DNA of 64,000 bases from Erysipelotrichaceae bacterium. GTDB taxonomy: Bacteria > Bacillota_I > Bacilli_A > Erysipelotrichales > Erysipelotrichaceae. This document shows, piece by piece, positions 41,052 through 50,372 of this stretch. How positions within the stretch are numbered: the stretch's first letter is position 1; each line of letters opens with the position of its first letter. The notes under the pieces were generated by a model. The model was not told where the DNA came from. It saw only the letters and a list, made by a program, of their open reading frames with translations, and made no database searches. The stretch covers positions 1 through 64,000 of the forward strand of contig JAFZQG010000013.1 in the NCBI GenBank assembly GCA_017550145.1. Direction: 5' to 3'. The position numbers and the translations under genes are program-made.

Positions 41052-43625
41052 ATGAAACTGTTACTGATTGATGGAAACTCTGTACTGTTCAGAGCTTTCT
41101 ATGCAACAGCCTATGGCAATATCATGAAAACAAGTAAAGGCGTGTACACGAATGCGGTATACGCTTTTGCGAATATGCTTAATAAGGCGGTAAAAGAAAT
41201 ATCTCCGGATTACTGTGTCGTAGCCTTTGATAAGGGTAAACATACTTTCCGTCATGAACTGAATCCGGATTATAAAGCCGGAAGAAAAGAGACACCGGAA
41301 GAACTGGTCGGACAGTTCCAGTTGGTCAGAGAGATGTTAGAAGCATATGGCGTTCCTTATCTTGAGTATGATTCCATTGAAGCCGATGACATCATCGGTT
41401 CCTTGGCTAAGAAATACGACATGGAGACCTGCATCCTTTCAAGCGACAGAGATATGCTGCAGCTGATCGATGATACGACCAGTGTCTATGTAATGCGCAA
41501 GGGCATGTCGGATATCGCCAAGATGGATGAGCCGGCCTTAAAGGAAGAATACGGCTTGAAGCCTTATCAGATCATTGACTATAAGGGCCTGGCCGGTGAT
41601 AAGTCCGACAATATCAAAGGCGTTGAAGGTGTCGGAGACAAGACCGCAGTTAAGCTGCTCAATGATTACGATACCTGTGAAGGCATCTATGAACATATCG
41701 ATGAAATAAAGGGTAAACTTCAGGAGAAACTGATCAGAGATAAGGATTCATGTTTCCTGTCCAAGAAACTTGCGACGATCAAGACCGATGTCGATATCAG
41801 TGAAGATCTGGACAGTTTCAGACTGAAGATCGATGAAAAAGGCCGAAATGCTTTCTTCGAAAAATATGAAATGTATTCTTTGATCAGAAAGGTCGAAGAA
41901 AAGAAAAAGGAAATAAAATCTAATACTTCAATCGTTAAAAAGATCAGTAAGGATCTTCTTAAAGATGCGGTTATCTATTTTGTATCGGATGAATTCTCCT
42001 ATTATGAAAGAAAGATCTACGGAGCCTGTTTCGCCAATACCGATAAACAGGAATATATAACGATCGAAGATCTTAAGAACGATAAGGATGCCTCAATATA
42101 TCTTTCTTCGGATAAGAAGAAAGCTGTCTTTGATCTGAAAGCTGTAAAACATGCCCTGGATCATAATGGTATGAGCATCGGTGAAAACAGCGATGACATC
42201 TATCTGATGTGTTTCCTTTCCAACAACTACAACAGCGATCTAAAAACGATCATTCTCAATTACGGCGGTGGCGAGATCAGAGAAATAAAAGATCTTTTCG
42301 GAACCGAAAAGAAACCTCTGGAACCAACTCTGGAAGAACAGGCTGCCTATGCGGGTGAGATAGCTAAGAATCTGGCAATGATCTTAAAGAAGGTCGAAAA
42401 AGAACTTGAAGAAAAAGAGATGGTAAGTCTCTATCAGGATATCGAATTGCCGTTAGTATATGTCCTGTACGGTATGGAGAAGGAAGGCGTCTATTGCGAT
42501 GTCAAGGAACTTGATGAGATCGCCGAAAACACCAAGAAGAAGATCGACAGGGTTGAAGCCCGTATCTATAAATCAGTCGGTCATGAATTCAATATCGGAT
42601 CTCCTAAACAGTTAAGTGAAGTTCTTTATACTGAACTGGATCTGCCTGATTTAAAGAAAGGCTCGACCAATGCGGACGTCTTAAGCAAATTAACCGATTA
42701 TCATCCGGTGGTTTCCGATATTCTCGAATACCGCAAGTATACAAAACTGTATTCCACTTATGCGGAAGGCTTAAAGAAGTATATCGGTCCTGATTCCAAG
42801 ATCCATACGATCTTCTCGCAGATGATCACTCAGACCGGACGTCTGTCCAGTTATGATCCTAACTTGCAGAATATTTCCGTCAGAGACGATGAAGGCAGAG
42901 AAATCAGAAAAGCCTTCAGACCTGGTGAAGGTCATGTAATGATCAGCTCCGACTATTCACAGGTCGAACTGCGTGTTCTTTCATCTCTGGCAAATGAAGA
43001 GAAAATGATCGAAGCCTTCAACAGCGGTATCGATATTCATACCAAGACCGCCATGGATGTCTTCGGTTTAAGCAAAGAAGAAGTCAGTGATACTGTCAGA
43101 AGACATGCGAAGGCGGTCAACTTCGGTGTGGTATACGGTATTTCGGATTTCGGTCTGGCCAATCAGACCCAGCTGTCTTTCAAGGATGCGAAGAAGTTCA
43201 TTGATGATTATTTCGTGACTTATCCTAATATCAAGGAATATCTGGATTCCCAGGTTGAGTTCTGCAAGGAAAACGGTTATGTCAAGACGATGCTGAACAG
43301 ACGCCGTTATATCAATGAGATCAATGACCGTAACTATATGATGCGTGAATTCGGCAAGCGCGCAGCCATGAACGCGACGATTCAGGGCAGTGCTGCCGAT
43401 CTGATCAAGATCGCAATGGTCAGAGCCGACCGAAAACTGAAGGAAGAAAAACTCGAATCAAAACTGATCCTGCAGGTTCATGACGAACTGATATTCGATG
43501 TGCCGGAAAATGAAGTCGAAAAGATGAAAGAGATAATTCCGGAGATCATGTCCAATGCCTATAAGATGAAGACCCGTCTGGATTCTTCTTTAGCCATCGG
43601 CAAAGACTGGTATGAGGCCAAGTAA
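41052..43625 (+). CDS. polA: DNA polymerase I
   Basis: 857 residues. N-terminal 5'-nuclease (LLIDGNSVLFRAFYA, DYKAGRKETPEEL, SSDRDMLQLID, GDKSDNIKGVEGVGDKTA). The middle domain lacks the D-x-E exonuclease motif, so proofreading is probably absent, as in Bacillus Pol I. The polymerase domain has TGRLSSYDPNLQNI, DYSQVELRVLSSLA, RRHAKAVNFGVVYGIS and QVHDELIFDVP. ATG immediately follows the stop of the previous gene, GAGG lies eight bases upstream. Heads the conserved polA-mutM-coaE-dnaB-dnaI block. Confidence 0.97.
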   Translation: MKLLLIDGNSVLFRAFYATAYGNIMKTSKGVYTNAVYAFANMLNKAVKEISPDYCVVAFDKGKHTFRHELNPDYKAGRKETPEELVGQFQLVREMLEAYGVPYLEYDSIEADDIIGSLAKKYDMETCILSSDRDMLQLIDDTTSVYVMRKGMSDIAKMDEPALKEEYGLKPYQIIDYKGLAGDKSDNIKGVEGVGDKTAVKLLNDYDTCEGIYEHIDEIKGKLQEKLIRDKDSCFLSKKLATIKTDVDISEDLDSFRLKIDEKGRNAFFEKYEMYSLIRKVEEKKKEIKSNTSIVKKISKDLLKDAVIYFVSDEFSYYERKIYGACFANTDKQEYITIEDLKNDKDASIYLSSDKKKAVFDLKAVKHALDHNGMSIGENSDDIYLMCFLSNNYNSDLKTIILNYGGGEIREIKDLFGTEKKPLEPTLEEQAAYAGEIAKNLAMILKKVEKELEEKEMVSLYQDIELPLVYVLYGMEKEGVYCDVKELDEIAENTKKKIDRVEARIYKSVGHEFNIGSPKQLSEVLYTELDLPDLKKGSTNADVLSKLTDYHPVVSDILEYRKYTKLYSTYAEGLKKYIGPDSKIHTIFSQMITQTGRLSSYDPNLQNISVRDDEGREIRKAFRPGEGHVMISSDYSQVELRVLSSLANEEKMIEAFNSGIDIHTKTAMDVFGLSKEEVSDTVRRHAKAVNFGVVYGISDFGLANQTQLSFKDAKKFIDDYFVTYPNIKEYLDSQVEFCKENGYVKTMLNRRRYINEINDRNYMMREFGKRAAMNATIQGSAADLIKIAMVRADRKLKEEKLESKLILQVHDELIFDVPENEVEKMKEIIPEIMSNAYKMKTRLDSSLAIGKDWYEAK

Positions 43626-44434
43626 TGCCTGAACTACCTGAAGTGCAGACTGTCCTTGATACGTTAGAAAAGAAGATAAAGGACAGAGAAATAATCGATA
43701 TCAAGATCCTTTATAAGCCTATCGTTGAAACAAGCGAAAGGACTTTTAAGCGTAAGCTCATCGGCCAGCATTTCCGCAGTTTCAAAAGAAGAGGCAAATA
43801 TCTTTTATTTGAAATGGATGATATTACTTTAGTTTCCCATCTGCGTATGGAAGGAAAGTATTTCATCCTTGATGATTCTTATCCTTTAAGTAAACATGAC
43901 CATGTTATCTTCTATCTGGATGATGGATCGCAGTTAAGATATAACGATGTCCGCAAATTCGGAAGAATGGAACTGATTGAAAAGGAAGATGATTACCGCT
44001 GTTTCAAGGAACTGGGTCCGGAACCTTTTGCGAAGGAATTCTCATTAGCTTACTGTAAACAGTATCTGGGAAAGAAGAAACTGCCGATCAAGCAGGTGCT
44101 GCTGGATCAGAGTTTTGTGGCCGGTATCGGAAATATTTACGCGGATGAGATCTTATTTGCGATTAGAGTAAATCCGCTAAGAAGAGCCGATAAGTTAAGC
44201 GATGAGGAAATAGAAAATCTGATCAAGGAAACACGCCGTATTCTCAAAAAGGCCATTAAAGCCGGAGGCACGACGATCCGTTCCTATACTTCATCACTAG
44301 GTGTAACCGGACGCTTCCAGCTGTCCTTAAAGGTCCATACGATGGAAGAATGTCCTGAATGTAAAGAAAAGATCAGAAAGATCACGGTCGGTGGCAGAGG
44401 GACCTACTACTGTCCGAAGTGTCAGAAAAAGTAA
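43625..44434 (+). CDS. mutM: Formamidopyrimidine-DNA glycosylase
   Basis: 269 residues. Excises oxidised purines such as 8-oxoguanine. N-terminal PELPEVQTV with the catalytic Pro2/Glu3, LRMEGKYF, the helix-two-turn-helix region VAGIGNIYADEILF, and a C-terminal zinc finger CPECKEK...YYCPKCQKK. Overlaps the polA stop by one base. Repair glycosylase and gap-filling polymerase are thus coupled. Confidence 0.97.
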   Translation: MPELPEVQTVLDTLEKKIKDREIIDIKILYKPIVETSERTFKRKLIGQHFRSFKRRGKYLLFEMDDITLVSHLRMEGKYFILDDSYPLSKHDHVIFYLDDGSQLRYNDVRKFGRMELIEKEDDYRCFKELGPEPFAKEFSLAYCKQYLGKKKLPIKQVLLDQSFVAGIGNIYADEILFAIRVNPLRRADKLSDEEIENLIKETRRILKKAIKAGGTTIRSYTSSLGVTGRFQLSLKVHTMEECPECKEKIRKITVGGRGTYYCPKCQKK

Positions 44435-44435
44435 T

Positions 44436-44999
44436 ATGAAAATTGCCATATCCGGATCGATCGGTTCGGGGAAAAGTGTAGCCTGTGAATATCTCCGTCA
44501 GAACAAGGGTTATGACGTTTTTGACTGTGATCAGGTTAACCGTAAACTGCTGGAAAAGGATGAAGCCGGTTATCTGAAAGTTAAAGAAGCATTTCCGGAA
44601 TGTTTTAATGATGGTGAACTTGATAAAAAGAAACTGTCCGCTCTGGTTTTCAATAACGAAGAAGAAAAGAAGAAACTTGAGGAAATCATGCATCCTCTGA
44701 TTCTAAACGAACTGGAGAAAAGGGAAGACGATCCGCTGTTTGCGGAAGTTCCGCTCTTGTTTGAAGCGGGCTGGGATAAGTATTTTGATCATAATCTTCT
44801 GATTGTTACCGATCTTGATATTCTGGTTGAAAGACTAATGGAAAGAGGCCTTGATAAGGAGGATATTTATAATCGTTTAAGCAGTCAGATGAGCGTCGAA
44901 GAAAAGATAAAAAGAGCCGATAAAATCATATATAATAATGGTAGTTTGTCGGATCTGTATAAGCTGATTGATCTGTGGCTTGAAGAAATCATATGCTAG
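44436..44999 (+). CDS. coaE: Dephospho-CoA kinase
   Basis: 187 residues. Final step of CoA synthesis, phosphorylating the 3' ribose hydroxyl. P-loop ISGSIGSGKSV, FDCDQVNRKLL, MHPLILNELEKRE, VPLLFEAGWDKYFD and the LERLMERGLDKED-type lid. Starts one base after the mutM stop with no obvious SD, so reinitiation is likely. The end overlaps the next gene by seven bases. Confidence 0.95.
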   Translation: MKIAISGSIGSGKSVACEYLRQNKGYDVFDCDQVNRKLLEKDEAGYLKVKEAFPECFNDGELDKKKLSALVFNNEEEKKKLEEIMHPLILNELEKREDDPLFAEVPLLFEAGWDKYFDHNLLIVTDLDILVERLMERGLDKEDIYNRLSSQMSVEEKIKRADKIIYNNGSLSDLYKLIDLWLEEIIC

Positions 45000-46117
45000 G
45001 AAAAGATCTTTATAAAATCGAAGTAAATGCCGAATTATCAAACGAGAGACTTAGATCTCTTGTCTTTTTCTATGGACCACTGATCGGTTCTGATTCTTTA
45101 ATGATCTATGAATATCTCTTATTAAGAGGCAATCTTTTGGCTTTTGAGGAGATCAATAAACTGCTTGTTTCTCTGAATCTGTCGATCGATGATTTTGAAT
45201 TCTATTGCCGCAAATTAAACGAATACCGTCTGATGAAGACCTTAAGACAGGATAACCGTTATATTTTTATTTTCAACAATCCTCTGACGATGAAAGAATT
45301 TATCAAAGATGATATTCTGGTCAGAGATTTTATCTTAAAGACTTCGGGTGATCATTATCAGGATCTTATTGCGGATCTGTATGTCGAGAATACTCACAGA
45401 GGCTTTGAAGATGTTTCCGAGACTCTGTCTTTGGAAGGTTTAAAGAACTGGACCGATAAGGATGAATCTTATTTAAATAGAAAGAAAACCGGTGAATACG
45501 AATTTAATACGATGTTTGATGTGAATGTCTTCTTAAAAGATATTTCCACCAATCTATTGCCGATGCGTTTCAGGACTATGGACAATATGCGCGAACTGGC
45601 GATCATGGCTGATCTATATAATATTTCATATGACAAGATGCGTACCTTTTTGCCGAGAGTTGCACGAACGGATTCCAATGAGTTCGATCTCAAGGAACTG
45701 CGCTATTTATGTATGAAAGCCCAGAGTGAATACCGCAAGGTCGAAGAGGGTAATTATGATGTGCCGTGTCTTAACTTCCTGATGTCTTTGCAGGATGGCA
45801 AGGAAGTAACCGATTATGACAAGCGGATCATTTTCAATCTGTCCAACAGTTATCATCTTTCTCCTCCGGTCATCAATGTTCTGCTGGAACATGGCTTAAA
45901 AAACTGTGATAATAGACTTATAGAAAATTATCTCTATGCGATCGCTGCCGATCTGCATCGCAATGATGTGAATACTTCCGCCAGGGCTCTGGAAAGACTT
46001 TCTAAACCGTACAGCCGCAAGGAAGAAGACAAGCTGCCGGTTTACGATACCAGCAAGAATAAAGGATTTACGGCATCCGAAGAAGAAGAGCTGCTTAAAC
46101 TGATGGGTAAGAAATGA
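44993..46117 (+). CDS. dnaB: Replication initiation/primosome protein (DnaB of Bacillus type, DnaD-like)
   Basis: 374 residues, shorter than the 470 of Bacillus DnaB. N-terminal winged-helix-like region (LSNERLRSLVFFYGPLIGSDSLMIYEYL) and a C-terminal DnaD-like helical domain (DKRIIFNLSNSYHLSPPVINVLLEHGL...NRLIENYLYAIAADLHRNDVNTSARAL). Works with DnaD and DnaI to load the replicative helicase. Position between coaE and dnaI with four- to seven-base overlaps matches the Firmicute operon. The nrdR gene often found here is absent. Confidence 0.88.
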   Translation: MLGKDLYKIEVNAELSNERLRSLVFFYGPLIGSDSLMIYEYLLLRGNLLAFEEINKLLVSLNLSIDDFEFYCRKLNEYRLMKTLRQDNRYIFIFNNPLTMKEFIKDDILVRDFILKTSGDHYQDLIADLYVENTHRGFEDVSETLSLEGLKNWTDKDESYLNRKKTGEYEFNTMFDVNVFLKDISTNLLPMRFRTMDNMRELAIMADLYNISYDKMRTFLPRVARTDSNEFDLKELRYLCMKAQSEYRKVEEGNYDVPCLNFLMSLQDGKEVTDYDKRIIFNLSNSYHLSPPVINVLLEHGLKNCDNRLIENYLYAIAADLHRNDVNTSARALERLSKPYSRKEEDKLPVYDTSKNKGFTASEEEELLKLMGKK

Positions 46118-46956
46118 AAGAAATCGATCTGATCAAAAACGATGAATACCTTTCCGGAATCATCAAGGATGATACTTTTATTAATGAACATCTGGGTACT
46201 TTCTTAAGAGTCTACGAATCCCGTCATAAATGCGAAGGATGTAAAGGCCTGGAAGAATGCAAGCAACTGTCAAAAGGCGAGAGACTTGATCTTAAGTATG
46301 ATGGCGTATTAATCGAAGAGATCGAATACTGTGAGTATGCTTTAGAGAAGAAAAACAGAGAATCGTTGTTAAACAGATATGCATATTGCGATGTGGCGAA
46401 GAATCTGGTTGATCTGGATCTGAAGAACGTTCAGTACTCTGAGGAACAGAAAGACCTGTATTTAAAACTGGCTTCAATACTGTGCGAAAAGAGTAATAAA
46501 GGTTTATATATAACCGGAGATTTAGGGGTAGGCAAGACCTATCTGTGTACGGCTTTAGCCAATTCTTTGGTTAAAGAAGGAAAAAAGGTTGCTTTCGTAA
46601 AAGTGTCCAATTTCTTTAACGAAATGAAATCATATATCGGAAACGGATCGGAGATGATCGACCGTAATATCAGTATTCTTAAGAAAGCCGATTATCTCTT
46701 CCTTGATGATATCGGATCCGAAGCGGTATCGGAATTTGTCAGGGATGATATATTATTCAGGATCCTCGATTACCGTTTAGAGAATAATCTGATCACGATC
46801 TTTACTTCTAATCTGAATAAGGAAGAACTGCTTAAACACTATCAGTATGACCGCAAGGAGAAATCCAATCTGATGAATGCGAAGAGGCTGATGGAAAGAA
46901 TAGATATCCTGACCGATAACTATGTGCTGTCAGGACCAAACATGAGGAGGAATTAG
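46114..46956 (+). CDS. dnaI: Primosomal helicase loader DnaI
   Basis: 280 residues. N-terminal zinc-binding domain with CEGC, C at GLEECKQ and a later Cys (IEYCEYA), which in DnaI contacts the helicase. The C-terminal AAA+ domain has Walker A GDLGVGKTY, Walker B YLFLDDIGSE, sensor TSN and Arg-finger region MNAKRLMERI. Loads the replicative helicase at the origin. Four-base overlap with the upstream gene. Confidence 0.95.
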   Translation: MKEIDLIKNDEYLSGIIKDDTFINEHLGTFLRVYESRHKCEGCKGLEECKQLSKGERLDLKYDGVLIEEIEYCEYALEKKNRESLLNRYAYCDVAKNLVDLDLKNVQYSEEQKDLYLKLASILCEKSNKGLYITGDLGVGKTYLCTALANSLVKEGKKVAFVKVSNFFNEMKSYIGNGSEMIDRNISILKKADYLFLDDIGSEAVSEFVRDDILFRILDYRLENNLITIFTSNLNKEELLKHYQYDRKEKSNLMNAKRLMERIDILTDNYVLSGPNMRRN

Positions 46957-46958
46957 CT

Positions 46959-47918
46959 ATGTTGAGAAAAATCGGTGTACTTACTTCCGGTGGCGATTCG
47001 CCGGGCATGAATGCGGCAATCAGAGCCGTAACCAGAACAGCGCTGGCCAACGGTATCGAAGTCGTAGGTATTCATGACGGATATAAGGGGCTGGTTGAAG
47101 GTTTATATGAACCATTCACCAGAAGTTCCGTTTCCGAAACAATGGCCAGAGGTGGTACGATCTTGGGATCCGCAAGACTTCCGGAATTCAAGGATGAGGA
47201 AGTACTGATGAAAGGTATCGCTAAACTGAAAGAGAATAATATCGATGCGGTCGTCGTCATCGGCGGTGACGGTACATACAGAGGTGCTGATTCCTTAACC
47301 AAACATGGCGTAAACTGTATCGCTTTACCTGGTACGATCGATAATGATATCGAAGGTACGGACTATACGATCGGTTTTGATACGGCTTTAAACACAATCG
47401 TTGACTGTGTCGATAAGCTCAGAGATACATCCAATTCTCATCACCGCTGTTCAGTTGTCGAAGTTATGGGCAACCATTGCGGCGATCTGGCTATCTATTC
47501 CGGTATTTCCTGCGGTGCCGAAATCCTGATCACTCCGGAAACGGGTTATGATGAGGAAGCGGTTCTCGAAAAGCTCAAATATCTGGAGAACTCAGGCAAG
47601 AACCATGCGATCGTCATCGTTTCCGAAAAAGTCTGCGATGTTAAATCACTGGCTGACAAAATCTCCAGAGCAACCGGTTTTGCCGGCAGAGCGACGATCC
47701 TAGGCCACATTCAGCGTGGTGGATCGCCAACTCCGTCAGACCGTGTACTGGCTTCCAGAATGGGTGCCAAGGCTGTAGAGCTTCTGGTAGCGGGTGTCGG
47801 AGGACATTGTGTTGCCATCAGAAACAACGAGATCATATCCATGCCGATCGAGGAATGCGTCTCCATGCCGCGCAGCAGCCGTAAGGCCTTCTACAGACTG
47901 TTTGACAGATTAGTTTAA
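46959..47918 (+). CDS. pfkA: ATP-dependent 6-phosphofructokinase
   Basis: 319 residues, standard size. Committed step of glycolysis. GVLTSGGDSPGMNAAIRAV, GGDGTYRGADSL, catalytic PGTIDNDIEGTDYTIGFDTA, EVMGNHCGDLA, and GHIQRGGSPTPSDRVLASRMG. GAGGAGG upstream supports the ATG at 46959. It lies two bases after dnaI, so may be read through from the replication operon, an unusual pairing. Confidence 0.97.
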   Translation: MLRKIGVLTSGGDSPGMNAAIRAVTRTALANGIEVVGIHDGYKGLVEGLYEPFTRSSVSETMARGGTILGSARLPEFKDEEVLMKGIAKLKENNIDAVVVIGGDGTYRGADSLTKHGVNCIALPGTIDNDIEGTDYTIGFDTALNTIVDCVDKLRDTSNSHHRCSVVEVMGNHCGDLAIYSGISCGAEILITPETGYDEEAVLEKLKYLENSGKNHAIVIVSEKVCDVKSLADKISRATGFAGRATILGHIQRGGSPTPSDRVLASRMGAKAVELLVAGVGGHCVAIRNNEIISMPIEECVSMPRSSRKAFYRLFDRLV

Positions 47919-47926
47919 GCCAAATG

Positions 47927-47952
47927 AAAGGAGAACTCAGTTCTCCTTTTTT
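47927..47952. terminator. Bidirectional terminator between pfkA and rnjA
   Basis: Ten-base stem AAAGGAGAAC / GTTCTCCTTT with loop TCA and T run on the plus strand. Confidence 0.9.
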
Positions 47953-49697
47953 AGTGCATCAACGTGATTCAGTATGACCGGAATGACGATCGGGTTCCGG
48001 TTTGTTTTTTCATAGAGGAACGGTTCAAGTGTATTCTTGATACAGTTCTTGAGATCACCGAAGGTGACTTTCTGTTTCATGGCGTTGCGCAAAGCATCAT
48101 AGACCAGATTCTCGGCCTCCTTGATCAGAGTCTGTGAATCCTTGAGATAGACGAAACCTCTTGAGACGATACCCGGCTTGCACAGGATCTTGTTGCTGCG
48201 GGAATCGATACAGACAACGACCGCAACGAGGCCATTATCAGCCAGGATCTTTCTGTCTTTTAAGACGGAAGTCGATAGACCGGAGATATCATTGCCATCG
48301 ACATAGATCGCATCGGTCTGGATTCTGGTGTTGGATCTGTAGACTTCGCCTTCATGAAGAACCAGAGCGTCACCATTGGCACAGATGAAGCAGTTTTCTC
48401 TAGGAATACCTGTTTCGACGGCAGAATCCGCATGAAGTTTCAGCATTTTGTATTCGCCATGCATCGGCATGAAGTATTTTGGTTTGATCAGCTGCAGCAT
48501 CAGTTTCTGTTCCTCTTTGGATGCATGTCCGGTCGTATGCAAGGAGGAAAGAGCGGAGTTCTCGAGAACTCTGGCGCCGTTACGCATCAGCTGATTGACG
48601 ATGCCGCCGATATTCAACGCATTGCCAGGGATCGCGCTTGATGAGAAGACGACTGTATCACCCGGAATGATCTTGACGTATTTGTGTGAACCGTTGGCGA
48701 TCCTGCTTAAGGCAGCTAAGGCTTCGCCTTGCGATCCGGTACAGACGATGCAGAGCTTCTCCGGCGGATACTGATTGACCAGTTCCGGTGCGATGAAGGT
48801 ATCTTCCGGAACATCGATCGTCTTCATCTGCATGCCGATTTCCACGACATTTTCCATTGAACGGCCGAAGACGACGACTTTACGGTCACACTTCTTGGCA
48901 GCTTTGATTATCTGAGCCAGACGGTTGACGTTGGAGGCAAAGGTCGAAATAAGAATACGGCCCGTGGTTTTTCTCATGATGTCGTTGATGGCGGAAGCGA
49001 CCTGTTTCTCGGAAATAGAGAAACCGTCAACTTCGGCATTGGTCGAATCGGACATCAGCAGGGTAACACCGGCAGCGCCGATATAAGCCATTTTCTGATA
49101 GTCGGAGTTCTGACCGACCGGTGTCAGGTCAAACTTGAAGTCACCAGTTTCTACGACTCTGCCGTTAGGCGTATTGATAAGTACGCCTAAGGAATCAGGG
49201 ATCGAGTGCACGGTATTGAAGAAACCGATGCGGAAGTGATCGGTCTGAATAGCCGATTCGCCATTGATCTCGATTACCTCAGTCCCGGCCAGCCTCTTTC
49301 TTTCCTGCAGTTTCTTTTCGATCAGGGCTTTTGCGAATCTCGGCGCATAGACCTTTTTGATCGGACAGGCAAGCAGTAAGAAAGGAATACCGCCGATATG
49401 GTCTTCATGACCGTGGGTAATGATAAGTGCTTTGATTTTCTCTTTATTCTTGATCAGATGGGTGTAGTCAGGAATGACATAGTCGATTCCCAGCAGTTCA
49501 TCATCGGGGAACTTGACACCGGCATCGATGATGATGATCTCATCATCGTGTTCAAAACAGTACATGTTTTTGCCGACTTCGCCAAGTCCACCCAGGGCAT
49601 ACACAAGAGTATCCTTCTGCGGATCGTAATTGGCACCGCTGTAGCCACGTGAAGAACTGTCTTCACCCGGACTGAAGTTAGTTCTGATAATATTCAT
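47937..49697 (-). CDS. rnjA: Ribonuclease J
   Basis: 586 residues. Metallo-beta-lactamase/beta-CASP RNase with 5'-3' exo- and endonuclease activity, the main mRNA decay enzyme of Gram-positives lacking RNase E. Zn motif HGHEDHIGG, then VETGDFKFD, SDSTNAE, STFASNVNRLAQI, CTGSQGEALAALSRIA and HTTGHASKEE. About 30 residues longer than Bacillus RNase J1, owing to a Ser/Gly-rich N-terminal extension. GGAGG precedes the start; -10 TATAAT at 49719-49724. Confidence 0.96.
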   Translation of the reverse strand: MNIIRTNFSPGEDSSSRGYSGANYDPQKDTLVYALGGLGEVGKNMYCFEHDDEIIIIDAGVKFPDDELLGIDYVIPDYTHLIKNKEKIKALIITHGHEDHIGGIPFLLLACPIKKVYAPRFAKALIEKKLQERKRLAGTEVIEINGESAIQTDHFRIGFFNTVHSIPDSLGVLINTPNGRVVETGDFKFDLTPVGQNSDYQKMAYIGAAGVTLLMSDSTNAEVDGFSISEKQVASAINDIMRKTTGRILISTFASNVNRLAQIIKAAKKCDRKVVVFGRSMENVVEIGMQMKTIDVPEDTFIAPELVNQYPPEKLCIVCTGSQGEALAALSRIANGSHKYVKIIPGDTVVFSSSAIPGNALNIGGIVNQLMRNGARVLENSALSSLHTTGHASKEEQKLMLQLIKPKYFMPMHGEYKMLKLHADSAVETGIPRENCFICANGDALVLHEGEVYRSNTRIQTDAIYVDGNDISGLSTSVLKDRKILADNGLVAVVVCIDSRSNKILCKPGIVSRGFVYLKDSQTLIKEAENLVYDALRNAMKQKVTFGDLKNCIKNTLEPFLYEKTNRNPIVIPVILNHVDALKKEN

Positions 49698-49718
49698 CCA
49701 ACCTCCAATTAAAAACCG

Positions 49719-49724
49719 ATTATA
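49719..49724 (-). promoter_or_regulatory. -10 element of rnjA
   Basis: Minus-strand TATAAT 21 bases before the ATG. The leader carries GGAGG, in contrast to the leaderless def promoter nearby. Confidence 0.55.
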
Positions 49725-49769
49725 TTTAATAAGTATAAATCTAGATAAATTCTAAACTATTGAAAGCTT

Positions 49770-50330
49770 TTATTCAATAATCTGAGCGTTTGCTTCTTTA
49801 TGGAAAGGATCTTTTCTGTTTATATGATCATAGAAAAGAATGCCTTTAAAATGATCCAGTTCATGCTGAAGAACGATAGCCAGATAGCCGTCAGCCTTGA
49901 TCAGGATCTCTTTTTCCTGCAGGATGTCATAGGCTTTTACTTTGACTCGGGCTGACCGATAGACGAATCCTTCGTGCGCATCCGCAACGGACAGACATCC
50001 TTCTCCTGATTCCAGACAGGCTTTTTCAACGGAATTGGAGATGATCTTGGGATTGACCAGGGCATATTCGCAGGTCTTGTTTCCGTCTTCATCCTTAATG
50101 ATAATAGCTGTCATTTTCTTCGGAACACCGACCTGAATGGCACTGATTCCGACAGCCGGACGCAGATTCTCTTTTTCCGCAATTTCGGGAACAGTCGAAT
50201 TGTCAACGTACTTAAGCATATCCATCAGAAGGGCTCTGTCTTCATCGCTTACCGGCAAAGAAACATCTGCCGATTTCCTTCTGATCAGTTCGTTGTCGTC
50301 CTTGATTATTGTCTCGTTGTTTATAAGCAT
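49770..50330 (-). CDS. def: Peptide deformylase
   Basis: 186 residues. Removes the N-formyl group from nascent proteins. The three PDF motifs are present: GISAIQ (61-66; unusual, the family normally has G-x-G-x-A-A-x-Q), EGCLSV with metal ligand Cys112, and QHELDH with His156, Glu157 and His160. Gram-positive type with a long insertion. Starts from TATAAT-TAGGCT-ATG, a textbook leaderless layout. Divergent from the SEDS gene, only 42 bases between the two start codons. Confidence 0.95.
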   Translation of the reverse strand: MLINNETIIKDDNELIRRKSADVSLPVSDEDRALLMDMLKYVDNSTVPEIAEKENLRPAVGISAIQVGVPKKMTAIIIKDEDGNKTCEYALVNPKIISNSVEKACLESGEGCLSVADAHEGFVYRSARVKVKAYDILQEKEILIKADGYLAIVLQHELDHFKGILFYDHINRKDPFHKEANAQIIE

Positions 50331-50336
50331 AGCCTA

Positions 50337-50342
50337 ATTATA
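50337..50342 (-). promoter_or_regulatory. -10 element of def, leaderless
   Basis: Minus-strand TATAAT six bases before the ATG at 50330. Confidence 0.65.
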
Positions 50343-50360
50343 ATACATAATTCATTATGA

Positions 50361-50366
50361 TAAAAT
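50361..50366 (+). promoter_or_regulatory. Extended -10 of the SEDS gene, leaderless
   Basis: TGA-TAAAAT (extended -10), six bases before the ATG at 50373; the def promoter starts 19 bases away on the other strand. Confidence 0.6.
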
Positions 50367-50372
50367 GATTTT